Source of the DNA: Diphasiastrum complanatum
Lineage: Eukaryota; Streptophyta; Lycopodiopsida; Lycopodiales; Lycopodiaceae
Direction of reading: 5' to 3'
Assembly (NCBI GenBank): GCA_029204225.1
Contig: CM055097.1
Location: forward strand, 14,666,282-14,730,281
Length of the DNA: 64,000 nt
Part shown: positions 1-10,479 of the stretch, piece by piece
How positions within the stretch are numbered: the first letter of the stretch is position 1
How the letters are laid out: every line of letters begins with the position of its first letter
Translations under genes and position numbers: made by a program
The notes under the pieces: model-generated
What the model saw: the letters and a program-made list of their open reading frames with translations, nothing else
What the model was told of the DNA's origin: nothing
The model's database searches: none

Positions 1-1982
1 CATCACAAACTTCAAAGGGCTTAACCTCGCATATTCTCCTCTGCCAGGGCACCTTCTTTAGATTGCCCACTGGAATGCTGCAATGACAGAGTCCTTGATT
101 TCATCAAGTACTGCACTCCCTTACACATATCAACCACCATATTTGGTCCTGTCGTATCCGGTCCAAAACACCAGATTTTCTTTGCAAGATCTTTGTCCCA
201 GCCAAACTCCTCAGCCAAAATCTTACTTCTAACCTTGGGATCATCTCTTGGTCCAATGCGCCCTTCATCTATTGCTTCAGGAAGACCGTCCTCCAAAGGC
301 CTAGCTTCGAAGTATAATCGATTGTGCTTGTTTGGAGACTTGCTCATGACTGTATGATTCGATTTCTCCAAAACTGTCTCTCTGAATGAAACAACCGGAT
401 CAGATACAACAATCTCAGCACCTCCCATGAAATCGTCCTGCAAATCCTTCAGGCATATCTCCAAATGCAACTCACCTGCCCCGGCAATAATGTGCTCTCC
501 TGATTCTTCAATGGTGCAAACAACCATAGGATCTGATTTAGCAAGACGTTTCAGTCCTTCCACTAACTTTGGAAGGTCAGAAGCAACCTTGCACTGCACA
601 GCTACACGCACTACAGGTGAGACAGAAAACTTCATAGCACGAATAGGATGGGCATCAACTTCCTTCTCATTGGTAAGAGTAGCATTTTTAGTGATGAACT
701 GGTCAAGTCCAACCAAGGCAACAGTATTTCCACACGGAACATCTTCAACTGACTCTTGTCTCCTGCCCATCCAAATAACAGTTCGCTGGACACTCTTGGT
801 ATAAAGATCCTTTTTCTGACCAGGAACATAATTTGGCCCCATAATGCGGACTTTTAATCCAGTGGAAACTTTACCCGCAAATACTCGTCCAAAAGCAAAA
901 AATCTACCTTTGTCTGAAGCAGGAATCATCTTGGAAACATAGAGCATGAGAGGACCATCTGGGTCACAATTTCTGATAGCATTTGCATAAACGTCATCCA
1001 AAGGGCCCTCATAAAGATTTTCAACGCGATATCGCTGAGCCTTGGCTGGCGAGGGTAAATGAAAGATCATCATCTCAAGAAGAGCACTGCTAGCAGGCAG
1101 CCAGGTCTGCATCACACGTTTCATCAGGCCTTTCCCATCAAATCTTTCTCTTCACCTTTCAGAGAAACATTAAGCTTTTGTAACATTGGCCATAACTTGT
1201 CCTTTTGATCATTCATACATATATTAATAATCTGCTTGATTGGATTGTAAATAAATTGCACAAAGCCTCTCAAACAAGTAGGAGAACCAGTATTTTTAGA
1301 TGTCCATTTCTTGGTAGCAGGATCAAAATAGTTCTCCCCCCAAAGCCGCTCCATCATTTTCTTCTCGTCAACATTAAACTTTGAGGCATACATTTTAGCA
1401 AAGTTTGTGAGTGTAAAAGCCCAACCATGCAAGCCAGCAGAAAAAGCGACTGTTCCCTTCTCTGGATATACTTGGACATCACCAAGAAGGTTATCTTCAT
1501 AGGTAGCCATGATCACGTTAGCATTCTCAATGACACGTTGAAAAGTCTGATAGGCTTCTTCTCCATCAACCTGCAACTCTAAAAAACACCTGTCCATTTT
1601 ATTGACTGTAAGAACAGGCCTGATTCTCTCACCCAAAGCCTGACGGAGAACAGTTTCAGTTTGAACACAAACTCCTTCAACACAATCTACCACCACTAAT
1701 GCCCCATCTGTAATCCGAAGAGCTGCAGTCACCTCTGATGAAAAATCTACGTGTCCAGGTGAATCAATCAGATTGATCAGGTACTCATGGCCATCTCTCT
1801 CCCCTTGAAGTCCTTGACAGCAGCATCTTCCATCTCATAATACAAAGAGATACCAGTAGACTTTATCGTGATGCCACGCTCGGCTTCATCTTGACGAGTG
1901 TCAGTCAGTCGGACATCTCCAGCATCCGCTTGAGCAATGATTCCTGCTGCTGCCACCAGTGAGTCTGTGAGAGTTGATTTTC
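1..1982 (-). CDS. eEF2: eEF2 exon 3 (GTPase domain to domain IV), frame-disrupted, partial
   Basis: It begins at ATGCAG|GA AAA TCA, completing G-K-S of the P loop. Open segments are 1982-1805, 1800-1129 and 1124-115, with short offset stretches after that. The breaks lie in short runs (GGGG where five G are expected, CC where three C are expected, a lost A before GAAATC, an extra A before TCTAAA). The final break gives an in-frame TAA after the residues NMRG. Between breaks the sequence reads as clean eEF2, including the '[16 protein letters not shown]' block. Confidence 0.9.
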
Positions 1983-2565
1983 CTGCATGTGTACCAAAAC
2001 AAGAGTCAAAATGTATGCAGACATGACTTCAAAAGCCATAAGTGTACCATAGCACAAATGGCCTATATTCTTGTGTGCAGGAGACACAAATTACTGAAAC
2101 GATATCCCTTTTGCCTACATGAACAAGTAGGTTTACATGCTACTTACCCGAATACACTTGAAGAATACCAAATTTGGGCTACACCCCCAAGGTTCTTTTC
2201 ACATTATTTCTCAGAGCCAAAAAAGATTAAAAAAATAAATAATGTAGCAGACAGGTATTAACACTTGCAATCTAAGTATCGTAGTGTCCACCTCATAGAG
2301 CTGTCTAACTTCTGCATGATATTAGGAATTGTAGAAACTCTTAACATGTTTGTCTCCTCGACACAACTTTGACAGACTACTAATCTTACCAAGGAAGAAA
2401 ACTTTACAGACAATAATTCTCGAAATATTTTTGATTAACTAGAAAACATCTATTGGAAAAAAAGCTACCACGATGCAAATCAAAACTTCCAATATCACTT
2501 AGTAAAACATCACTTTTGACATTGACAGATATTTAAAATCCGTTACTAAATCGGACAACTTTTAG

Positions 2566-3238
2566 GCATAGAACCCACGGTTCTCAGAACCGTGGGTCCT
2601 GGGAACTGCAGGGTGAACCGTACCACGGTTCATGAACCGTGATACGGTTCCTCTATTTGATTAATTAATTAATTAATTGATTACCAAATTCACAGATTTC
2701 ACAGATGATTTCATAGATTTCACAGATGATACAGATTCGACAGATTTCACATGATGTACAGATGATTTGACAGATGATACAGATGATTTTGACAGATGTG
2801 AAATGATCTGAAATCATCACTGATTTGACAGATTTCACAGATTTCACATGATGTACAGATGATTTGACAGATGATACAGATGATTTCACAGATGATACAG
2901 ATTTACAGATGATTTTACAGATGATACAGATGATTTCACAGATGTACAGATGATGTGTGTCATTTGACAGATGATACAGATGATTTCACAGATGATACAG
3001 ATGATTTCACAGATTTCATAGATGAATTCACAGAATTCACAGATTTCACAGATTTTTTTGGCCCTTTTTTTGCATATTTTGGGGTTATTTTTGGGGGGGA
3101 ACCAAAAAAATTAATTAATTAATTAATTAATCAGTACGGTTCACCACGGTTCTGGGCAAAAAAAATTAAGAACCATACAGTTCACTGTACGGTTCTCAGA
3201 ACCGTGGTGAACCGATAACAGTTCATTAATTCTATGCT
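2566..3238. repeat. Fold-back (MITE-like) element with minisatellite core in eEF2 intron
   Basis: The ends are inverted: GCATAGAA on the left and TTCTATGC on the right. Both flanks carry nested palindromes of ACCACGGTTC/GAACCGTGGT (for example CCCACGGTTCT/AGAACCGTGGG at 2573-2596). Inside are (TTAA) runs at about 2662-2680 and 3108-3132. Between these lies a tandem array of CAGATGATTTCA / CAGATGATA-type words (about 2690-3055). No transposase is present. No clear target-site duplication was found. Confidence 0.6.
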
Positions 3239-3572
3239 TTTCATTAGATGATAGGTCCTATACATTCTTGAAAGAAGCATAGAGACAATAACGAATCAAG
3301 TTTTAAGCCATAATATTCCAATCTCAGACAAGGATATCTACTAGAAAACTGACTTTGTTGAACTTGTACACAAGACTATACACTGAAGAAAGTTGTTCTC
3401 GTTTGTCTGCTTGGCATGCCTTTCACAAGGCAAATAGTAGCAACTACTCACTTCACAAAAAAGGCCAATATTTAAATAGAAGATTTTGTCAATTCTAGGA
3501 AACTTTACAAAAACATCACTTTCCCCTCCCATAAGTTGTACAACCCTTTGAAAAATGTCAAAGAACATAATA

Positions 3573-3657
3573 AGTGCTCAGAATCAAAAGTTTCTCTTCA
3601 GACCGTCGAACCGGATCAGAAACTCTAGTCCGAAATATCTTTTATCATCATAGCACT
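3573..3657 (-). ncRNA. Box C/D snoRNA in eEF2 intron (copy 1), predicted 25S rRNA 2'-O-methylation guide
   Basis: Read on the minus strand, the same sense as the host gene. There is a stem AGTGC (3657-3653), C box ATGATGA (3651-3645), 25 nt, D' box CTGA, then D box CTGA (3581-3578) and a closing stem GCACT (3577-3573). The 12 nt TCGGACTAGAGT just before D' pair perfectly with the conserved plant 25S rRNA run ACUCUAGUCCGA. By the fifth-base rule the methylated base would be the U in GAC-U-CUAG. From memory that matches yeast 25S Um2421, guided by snR78. The C' box is degenerate and I found no target for the guide upstream of D. snoRNAs spliced from introns of translation-protein genes are well known. 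Confidence 0.75.
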
Positions 3658-3798
3658 GAAAGGACAAAATTATATACATACTACATATGTGATGTACATC
3701 AAGGAAATACGAATACAACTAGTAGATGATGTTACATGGCAATGCCCTCAGTGTCACATTTGAGATCATTTACCAAGAAAGTTCAGTTGACTATGATG

Positions 3799-3892
3799 AG
3801 TGCTCAGACAGTCAAAATTTCTCTTCGGCATGGTCAAACTGGATCAGAAACTCTAGTCTGAACAATCTTTTGACATCTTACCAGTAACCACT
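3799..3892 (-). ncRNA. Box C/D snoRNA-like copy 2 in eEF2 intron (degenerate C box)
   Basis: Homologous to the unit at 3573-3657. D box CTGA is at 3807-3804, with closing bases GCACT/AGTGG. The D' guide is CAGACTAGAGTTT before CTGA. The 25S match is 9 bp, then one A-C mismatch and a G-C pair. The C box region (around AAGATGTC) has drifted from RUGAUGA, so this copy is probably weak or dead. Confidence 0.45.
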
Positions 3893-4380
3893 GAAAGCTC
3901 AGACTTGTATACACATACAATTTGACATATATCAGGGATACACTAACGGAAAGCTAGTACATGATGTTAAAAGCCCTCTGAATCAAACATACTCACTCAC
4001 CATGAAAGACAAGATTTAGATAGAATATTTTCGGAATGATCTAAAATTCTAAAAACCTCCAGGAATAACATCACTTTAACACCTGGCAAAAAGTTACTTC
4101 CCCTCCAATGTGTCGTTCAAGTGTACAAGTACTTGTTGGAACAAATTATGTATAAAGTCTATAAAAAATTACCAATGTATGACACAGGTTACTACTCACT
4201 ATCAACTTTACAAGCCCCTTCAACCAATTTTTCAAGACCATTCAAGTTCAATCTAATAAAACCACAAACAGTATGTTAATGAGGATGACGAACAAAGGCA
4301 GAGGAGACAAAAATACTTCAGATTGAAAGATCGGGATTCAACAACATGATACATTCAAATATTCCGAGTTGAATATGATG

Positions 4381-4457
4381 AGTGCGTGGACAGTCAAAAG
4401 TTTCTTTTCAGGCGGGTCAACCCGAATCAGAAACTCTAAATCAAAACATCTCAGTGT
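4381..4457 (-). pseudogene. Decayed box C/D snoRNA copy 3 in eEF2 intron
   Basis: It aligns with the other units, but both the C box and the terminal D box are lost (CCAC where CTGA is expected). The guide has changed to TTTAGAGTTT, which breaks most of the rRNA match. It is kept as evidence that the family arose by tandem duplication and is decaying. Confidence 0.45.
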
Positions 4458-4595
4458 GTATCCACATACAAAATAATGTAGATCACAGAAATATTAGTGG
4501 ATGTAGTGCATGACATTACGTAGCGAAACATTCTTAAGCCAAATGCCAGATCATTCCTTGAAAAAGTGTACTGAATGCCCCAAGATGAATATGAT

Positions 4596-4686
4596 GAGTG
4601 CTCAGAGATTCAGAAGTCTCTTGTCAGACAAGGTCAAACCAAATCAGAAACTCTAGTCTGAGATATCTTTTATCATCTGAGCACTC
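4596..4686 (-). ncRNA. Box C/D snoRNA-like copy 4 in eEF2 intron (strong closing stem)
   Basis: The outer stem GAGTGC (4686-4681) pairs with GCACTC (4601-4596), six perfect pairs, next to D box CTGA (4605-4602). The C box position reads CAGATGA, two changes from RUGAUGA. The D' guide CAGACTAGAGTTT precedes CTGA as in copy 2. The stem has been kept while the C box drifted, so function is uncertain. Confidence 0.55.
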
Positions 4687-4799
4687 AAATCAGACTCATA
4701 TACCCATAAAACTGATGAATATCAGGGAAACACTAATAACAAGCCAGTACACAATTCACACAGCAAAGCTCTCTGAGTCAAATGTGAGAACATTCCTCG

Positions 4800-6234
4800 G
4801 ATGCTCAAAGGACATGATTCCCTCTCCCTCACAAAAAGTATCGGCATGCAAGAAGGCCAAATCTTTTTGCTAAGTGGCAGTTGTGGAACCAAAGAGTTGG
4901 TAACCCTTCACATTATTGGACAGAGAAACCCCTCGTATCCATTTGTATGTGTGTGCATTTGTATGAGAGAGAGAGAAGAGAGACAGACAGAAGGGGACCA
5001 GGAAAATCAGCCATGTTTGAAGGAGAGACAACCTCAGTAACTCCAACTCACGCCTGAAAATTGCAGGTTGCAATGCAGGACAAAGGACTATTAAAAGACA
5101 AAAAACTGAGTGTCAATAGAAAGGCAAATCCAAATTTTATGCCTCAAATTGCGAGGCAAATTTGGAAAGTCAGCTTTCATAGATCATGGCTATGTTTAAA
5201 TAAGCTCAAGTCTTTTTACACTTTCAATTCAAGCCTCAAGGGACACAACACCGGTGCTGTGTTCTTAGTAAAATACGCTGCTCTCCAACAATACGTGATA
5301 GAGATTTCCCTAATATCAAGGCAATAAAGTATTGAAAACAGGAGTAAAGGTAAGGGGAACAAGAGATCTCAAACCACAATTTGCTGCATGCTTCAAAACA
5401 GCTCAAAACCGCAAGTCCTGATTCATAAGTAGCAGTTTTCTTAAACTGCGGGTTCATGGTTTCTCGAACGACAGAACTGACAAACAAATTATTTCTTTTA
5501 ACTCTAGATTTATGTATGACACAATTGTTTTTCTTTATATAGATATGTCTGTTGTACTGCTAAGGTTATTACATTCTGGGAAAGTTAAATGAAAGGAGAG
5601 TAAATATGTTCTTTTTCACTGGAAACATCTAAAATACGAGCAAGAAAATAGTAGGGCTGAACAGCACAGCACCATTCTGGTGAGGATCAATCATGTCCTG
5701 CAGTGTAAGAATCCCTTGCTGCTGGGATCCAGAGCTTGAAGCCCATGTTGTCAGGTAGTGTATGAAATTCTTGTAAAAGGTTTTTATCACATAAGAAAAG
5801 TTCCTGTATGTATGTTATGTATACATTCTAAGTAAGCAAACTTGTTTGTAACAAGTTCTAGGACCTTGAAGTGTCAGCCTTCTGTTCCGATCTCTGTCAT
5901 AATTGTGTTGCTCTTTCAATATCAAATATCCTTAAACATTTGGTCGTATGACAGAATTGCAAACAAACTTATATAGCAACTATATATGTTATACAATATG
6001 AGTATTATGAATGATTATGGATAATGTTGTGTAAGTCTAGTGATGTACGTAATTTAAGGACTTCCCAGACTTACTTATTGCACATAATTCAGGGTCGCTT
6101 TAAACTTACTAATCCATTCACCAAAAACTTACATATGACCATCACCGCTATAGAGGATTGATAGGGAAACAATCACTGGGCTGTAAACAGGACAGTGAAT
6201 GGGAAAGAAGTAACCAGTTTCTTAACACCCTCCA
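4800..6234. other. eEF2 intron remainder, exon-like open stretch at 5640-5805
   Basis: Mostly featureless AT-rich intron. On the minus strand an acceptor-like ATACATACAG near 5804 is followed by about 57 open codons ending at a stop near 5635. These include a Ser/Gln-rich part (SSSGSQQQG). The peptide is not recognised. It may be an alternative terminal exon, an old gene fragment, or chance. Confidence 0.25.
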
Positions 6235-6895
6235 AATGTCCATTTTGCACGTCCAACAGACAGACACTCAGATAAAGAACGTCTCATATAAAATTTCTTA
6301 AAGACCTCGGATAATCGGAGCGACTGGCCAATCATCTAGATCCAATTAGTGAAATTTAATCTCGAACAACATAAGTACCTAAGCACAGAGGGAATAGCAG
6401 AAGACTACGCAGTAGGCAGGACGGTGGTTAAGATGAAAAAATGATTGGTGAAGCAATCTAGAAACTTTTGATGGCAAAAAAGGGAGCTCGCTGAGAAAGG
6501 AAGCAGACAAAGAATTCCAGCTACGCACGACATCCAAATATGCATTTGTCATGTCCAATCGACACACTCATTTCATGTCATTCGTTTTCAAACATCTTCG
6601 ATAAATGGAACGATCAACCCACTAGCTAGGACAGATTTTTTGATACAATCTTTCAAAATCTAACATAAGTAAGATATGTCTCATGACAATTTTTTACTGT
6701 GCAACAACACGGTGGGGTTGATTCCCGACGCGAACTTGAGTTAAGCAAAAGCTGGCTTTGATCTAAAATTCTTACTAAAGAGGTACATACTTAATCCTCA
6801 CTACATACGTCAACACTAAATTAAGACTGCCTATGATGTTGACTCTTACCAAGCGGTGCATACTTAATCCTCACTAAGCATGTCAATACTAAATT
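6235..6895. repeat. Diverged local duplications in eEF2 intron
   Basis: A roughly 150-bp stretch at about 6236-6400 recurs in diverged form at about 6538-6690 (both hold cgtcc/tgtcca, cgacACACTCA-like words and ctcgga/cttcgataa). A second short duplication, 'gtRcatacttaatcctcac', occurs at 6783 and 6856, an offset of 73 bp. Confidence 0.5.
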
Positions 6896-6964
6896 AGGCC
6901 AATCCTGTTCTCACACAGAACAAGATCAGGCAAAGAATTTCTATGCAGACTCAAAACTGCGTAC

Positions 6965-7052
6965 CATGGTCGACGTGAGCAATAACGGACATATTCCTGA
7001 TGTTATGCTTCTTGTCCATGATCCTCCGAAGCTCGTCTGACGTGAACTTCAC
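6965..7052 (-). CDS. eEF2: eEF2 exon 2 (residues 2-31)
   Basis: Twenty-nine codons plus one base, from an acceptor TATACAG to the donor G|GTACGC. It encodes [20 protein letters not shown] then [10 protein letters not shown]. The glycine codon is split so that the P loop (HVDHGKST) is completed by exon 3. No disabling change is seen in this exon. Confidence 0.95.
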
Positions 7053-7230
7053 CTGTATAAGCGAAATGACGATCAGACAAGCGCAAAAAACCCGCGCTTC
7101 AAATCCTTTCACCAAACGAAGCGCATCTAGAAGGAAAATGCTCCCTATGAGGTTATCAGTGCCAGATCCATGCAAAATGGAAACAACGAACACACGGATG
7201 AAAAATGAAGCGAAAGTAGACGTAACTTAC

Positions 7231-7233
7231 CAT
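7231..7233 (-). CDS. eEF2: eEF2 exon 1 coding part (start codon only)
   Basis: The ATG is followed directly by a perfect GTAAGT donor (7230-7225). The next exon begins GTGAAGTTC (V K F), giving the canonical eEF2 N-terminus MVKFT. An intron right after the start codon is, as I recall, a known trait of plant eEF2 genes. The bases to about 7380 upstream would be 5' UTR. Confidence 0.9.
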
Positions 7234-7880
7234 TTTGGCGGGCTTAAAGAATCCCGGAAACGAGAAGATGAATGAAAAGGAAACCAAACAGCTTGTGCTG
7301 TAATCAAAACAGAAACCGGATGGAAGAAAATGGATGACTCGCAATTAGATTCGAAGCATTAGCGCTCTCGATCCAGAGATGAGGTTTGGATCGCGAACGA
7401 AGAAGCCGCCTGAGGAGGAGGTGCGCGCCGCGCCAGCTCCCAATTTGCGACGAAAACTATTTCACAAGCTTCAGCTTTCGGCTCTTGCTTGTAGGATCTC
7501 CAGCCCTAGCCTTCCAGCCGCTAGCCACCCTGGACATATTCGCTGAATGGCCTGTCCAAAGATTGCCACGTGTATCTACTCACAACGTGGCAAGATCTGA
7601 ACGTCTAAGAATCACGGACTTTGTATCATTCCGTGCGGCGCGATATAGTTTGAGCCCGATCGCTTGGATCTCCGCCACGTGGTGTATGGTGATTCAATTT
7701 CTAGGCTTCAGAAACGTGGCGAATTTCGAACGTTTATGCTGAGATCTAACGGTTCTGCGCTTTAAATCGACGGGTGACTTTAAGGCAATCCGACGAAGAG
7801 TACACGTTTCTCAGATGTCATTTACAGAAACGTGGCAAAATCTGAACGGTCATAACGAAATCTAACGGTAGCACGCTCTT
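7234..7880 (-). promoter_or_regulatory. eEF2 upstream region with repeated ACGTGGC / TCTGAACG modules
   Basis: Upstream of the eEF2 start, the core ACGTGGC or its G-box form recurs at 7565-7572 (GCCACGTG), 7584-7603 (AACGTGGCAAGATCTGAACG), 7675-7682 (CCACGTGG), 7711-7732 and 7827-7850. ATCTAACGGT occurs at 7743-7754 and 7858-7870. CACGTG palindromes are binding sites for plant bZIP/bHLH factors. The role of the compound module here is inference. A telo-box-like AAAACCCTAAA (minus strand) lies near 8057-8067. No convincing TATA box or transcription start was fixed. Confidence 0.5.
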
Positions 7881-9650
7881 GAAATTTCTTGGGATATTTG
7901 GTGTTTTTTGACCTTCAAATGCCCTTTAATTGCTATTCGTCGCCCTTCAGGGATGGAGAGGTCTTGGCTTCACAAAGCCCTAATAAGGGAATAAGAATTA
8001 TCCCACAATATTTTGTAGAAACTTTGGCCTTGTGATGCAAGTTAAAGCTTTAAATATTTAGGGTTTTGGCTTGCCTTGCATAGCAAGGTATTTCATAGAG
8101 GGGAAGTTTCTATTCTCAATGAAAGCTCGTAAGCTAAAATGCATGCATTTCGAAAACAATGTGGTTCGCATAAGGTGGGTTCTTAAAGAGGACCTTCCTC
8201 GATTTGAGACACTTTCAATTCCAACCATAGTAACCAAGTTGCAATTCAACGCCCTCCCAAGTTGATTTGAATTACATGCTTACACCTTTTTCATTTGGAA
8301 AAAAAACAATCTTTTTTCATTATATTTCAAAATTTGGAAATAAAGTGATTAAATCTATTACAAATTTTCTTGCTTAGAACAAACTTCATAAAATACTCTA
8401 GATCGATCAAATTCAAATCTACTAGTAACTTGTGTGTCCAACTGTCTTAAACCAAAGTGGTGCAAAAATGGGGGACCCTTCCCCTATGTAAAGACCCACT
8501 ATTAAATTTCTTTTTGTTGGAACTTAAAGTCACCACTAGTTCAAATTTTACTCCTTTTCTAAGTCGAAACAAATTAAGAATATTATTGTTTGTGAGAGTG
8601 ACCTTACAAATTTACAATTTTCTCTCGTCATTTATGTGAGGTTCTATTATAATGAACTATCATATATGTGGTTATCTAACGGACATATGCTTCACACTTC
8701 AATTGACATGTAGTTATTTATCATTGTCACCAAAGAGCGAAAGGGATAAGCAAAAGCTTGAGATCAATACATGGTGGCTTCACCCTCGAGTCATGGTATG
8801 TGAATGATGGTGACGAAAGAGAACAGACAATTGCAAAATAAAACCCCATGATGAAGATGGATGAATGTCCACAAAGATATATAGGCCTCGGTGGCATTTG
8901 TGCATATGCCCATCCAACCCGACTACATGCTAAACATAACTCTAGTTACTATTGATAGTTCTCAACATGCATATAGTCGTTACTCACCATATGCTGCTAC
9001 ACATCGCATTATTTGGGTGCTTAGATCCTCTCAAAGGTTATTAATCATTAAACTAACATTGAAAGAAATTTCAAAACAAAACTAATAATTTCAACTACTG
9101 AAGGCCTAATTAATACCCATGTCTAGAATCATTTCGAATGGATGTAACATTCTTCCTTTCTTGAACTGCTTATGTCCTCAAAATAGAGAGATTTGTCTTA
9201 ATGCTAATTTTTTTTCTCAAGAATCACCATCCTCGATAAACAAGATGCATTCCATGTCACCCAAACTAGTATGGTCCATATGTGTGAGCTACATTAATGC
9301 AAAAAATCTATAGGAGGATGCACTTTCTATGATGACATATCTCCAAAACAGACCAAAGGGCTTACATAGCCTCAAAGAGGCATCAGAAAAACATTCTTAA
9401 ATGTTCATTAGATATTAATAAAGCCATCTATTAGGTCCATAAGAGCATCATGAAAAAGAAACAAGCAAAAATCACATTTTGGAAGGTGCACTAGCAAATA
9501 TTAAGAAATAATTCTTGGCCTCAAGCAACCAAAACCAAAGTTTGATAACTCAATCCAAAGGGCTCTTTGAACAGCTTGCTAATGTTCCACCTATAGAACA
9601 ACTGATCAGATAGATCTTGATTCTACGAACAAAGTGCGTAATTTACTTGG
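7881..9650. other. Intergenic, nothing recognised
   Basis: AT-rich sequence with only short open frames and no family resemblance. I see no RNA gene or repeat structure beyond short A/T runs. Confidence 0.5.
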
Positions 9651-9659
9651 AAAAGGATG

Positions 9660-10110
9660 AGAAAGAAACGAACGCGAACTCGAAACTTTTCTATTCATGA
9701 CCAACTCGAAAAGATTCACGAAGGATTCACAAAATTTGTCTTGCAGTCAACTCAAAAAGATTCGTGAAACAGTGTCTTGTGGAAGCTCGTGGCTTTCTTG
9801 TTGAAGCTCAAAAGATTCGCGCAGAATCTTGTCCCGAAATTTTTAGTTTCTTGTTCAAGCCTCAGATGTCGCGAAATTATCGCGAACAATTTGCGAAATC
9901 TTCTGGACGGTTTTTCAAGCTCACTTGTCACGAAACTATATCGAACAGTTCGCGAAATATTCTAGCTTCTTTTCAAGCTCAAGAATTGTCATCTGTCGCG
10001 AACGATTCGCGAATTACGAAAAATGTCGCAAAGAGACAAATGTCGCGAACAATTCGTGAAACACGAAGCTGAAACGAAGAGGATTGTCGCGAAATATTCG
10101 CGAACAGAAT
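9660..10110. repeat. TTCGCGAA-rich segment
   Basis: The words TCGCGAA, TTCGCGA, ATTCGTGAA and ATTCACGAA recur more than a dozen times, many as the palindrome TTCGCGAA or as GTCGCGAA(N)nTTCGCGAA pairs (9868-9900, 9995-10010, 10087-10104). Spacing is irregular. Similar CG-rich words occur near retrotransposon LTRs at 22.5 kb and 29.9 kb, so an LTR origin is possible. Confidence 0.5.
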
Positions 10111-10479
10111 CTATTCGGCTCTGAGAAACCAGAATGTTGTTGAATATCAACCGTCCAAACGATTGAATTCTGTTACAGAAGGAAAAAGGCCAAAGGATGT
10201 CATGTGCCAAATCCAAAACTAATAGCAATAACAATGAAGTAAAGCTAATAGCAAGAAAAATAACAAGACAATCATGATAGCATATCAATAGAAAGCTAGA
10301 AACATGGAGATCACCACAGAATCACATTAGTGACGAAAGAAAGAGTACAAGATATGAACATGAACATTGATCATGTGGATAGGGCACATGAGACCTAACA
10401 ATGGAGATCCCTATGACTCACATTCACAAGGAAGCTAGAAGCTCTCACTTGTAAATGAGCCAAAAGATTCACAAAATGA

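Larger units (their letters stand above)
3500..4800 (-). repeat. Diverged tandem repeat (about 200-bp units) carrying the snoRNA copies
   Basis: The four snoRNA-like cores are embedded in longer repeated units. Shared flanks include an 'atatcagggAwacactaa' block at about 3934 and 4720, and 'acatcacttt' at about 3511 and 4068. The snoRNA core is the best conserved part. Spacing is uneven: copies 1-2 and 3-4 are each about 220 bp apart, with a larger gap between the pairs. Confidence 0.6.
1..7233 (-). pseudogene. eEF2: Elongation factor 2 (eEF2) gene, introns kept, frame broken, 3' end outside window
   Basis: eEF2 is the cytosolic GTPase that translocates the ribosome. Visible in order are ATG exon 1, exon 2 ([13 protein letters not shown]...HVDHG) and exon 3 with GKST (P loop), RGITIKSTG (switch I), DSPGHVD (G3), NKMD (G4) and the domain II-IV sequence up to EENMRG. 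The C-terminus, including the diphthamide loop, lies left of base 1. Introns are 7053-7230 and 1983-6964, both GT-AG, at positions I recall for plant eEF2, so this is not a processed copy. Exon 3 has one missing base near 1801-1804, one near 1127-1128 and one near 113-114, an extra base near 63-65, and a stop plus register change near 26-34. Residues are otherwise strongly conserved on both sides of each break. It is either a recent unprocessed pseudogene or a functional gene with assembly indels. Identity is near certain; pseudogene status is moderate. Confidence 0.75.

Noticed and set aside
427-804. Plus-strand open frame opposite eEF2 exon 3
   Set aside because: It is the antisense shadow of a conserved coding exon, with no independent features.
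2665-2889. Short frame with repeated VKSV / IC words
   Set aside because: Translation of the minisatellite core, not a protein.
2690-3055. CRISPR-like array of short repeats
   Set aside because: Words are directly adjacent and degenerate, with no unique spacers, in a plant nuclear intron.
3793-4661. Plus-strand reading of the same repeats also shows ATGATGA ... CTGA (3793-3861 and 4591-4661)
   Set aside because: No closing stem in the best pair and no 25S match at the proper distance; the minus-strand reading has stem, boxes and a 12-nt rRNA complement on the host's sense strand.
6080-6150. Another C/D snoRNA candidate on the minus strand (GTGATGG ... CTGA)
   Set aside because: No terminal stem and no rRNA complement found.
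7386-7742. 118-codon plus-strand frame upstream of eEF2
   Set aside because: Arg-rich then featureless; lies in the promoter with its repeated ACGTGGC modules and has no family signal.
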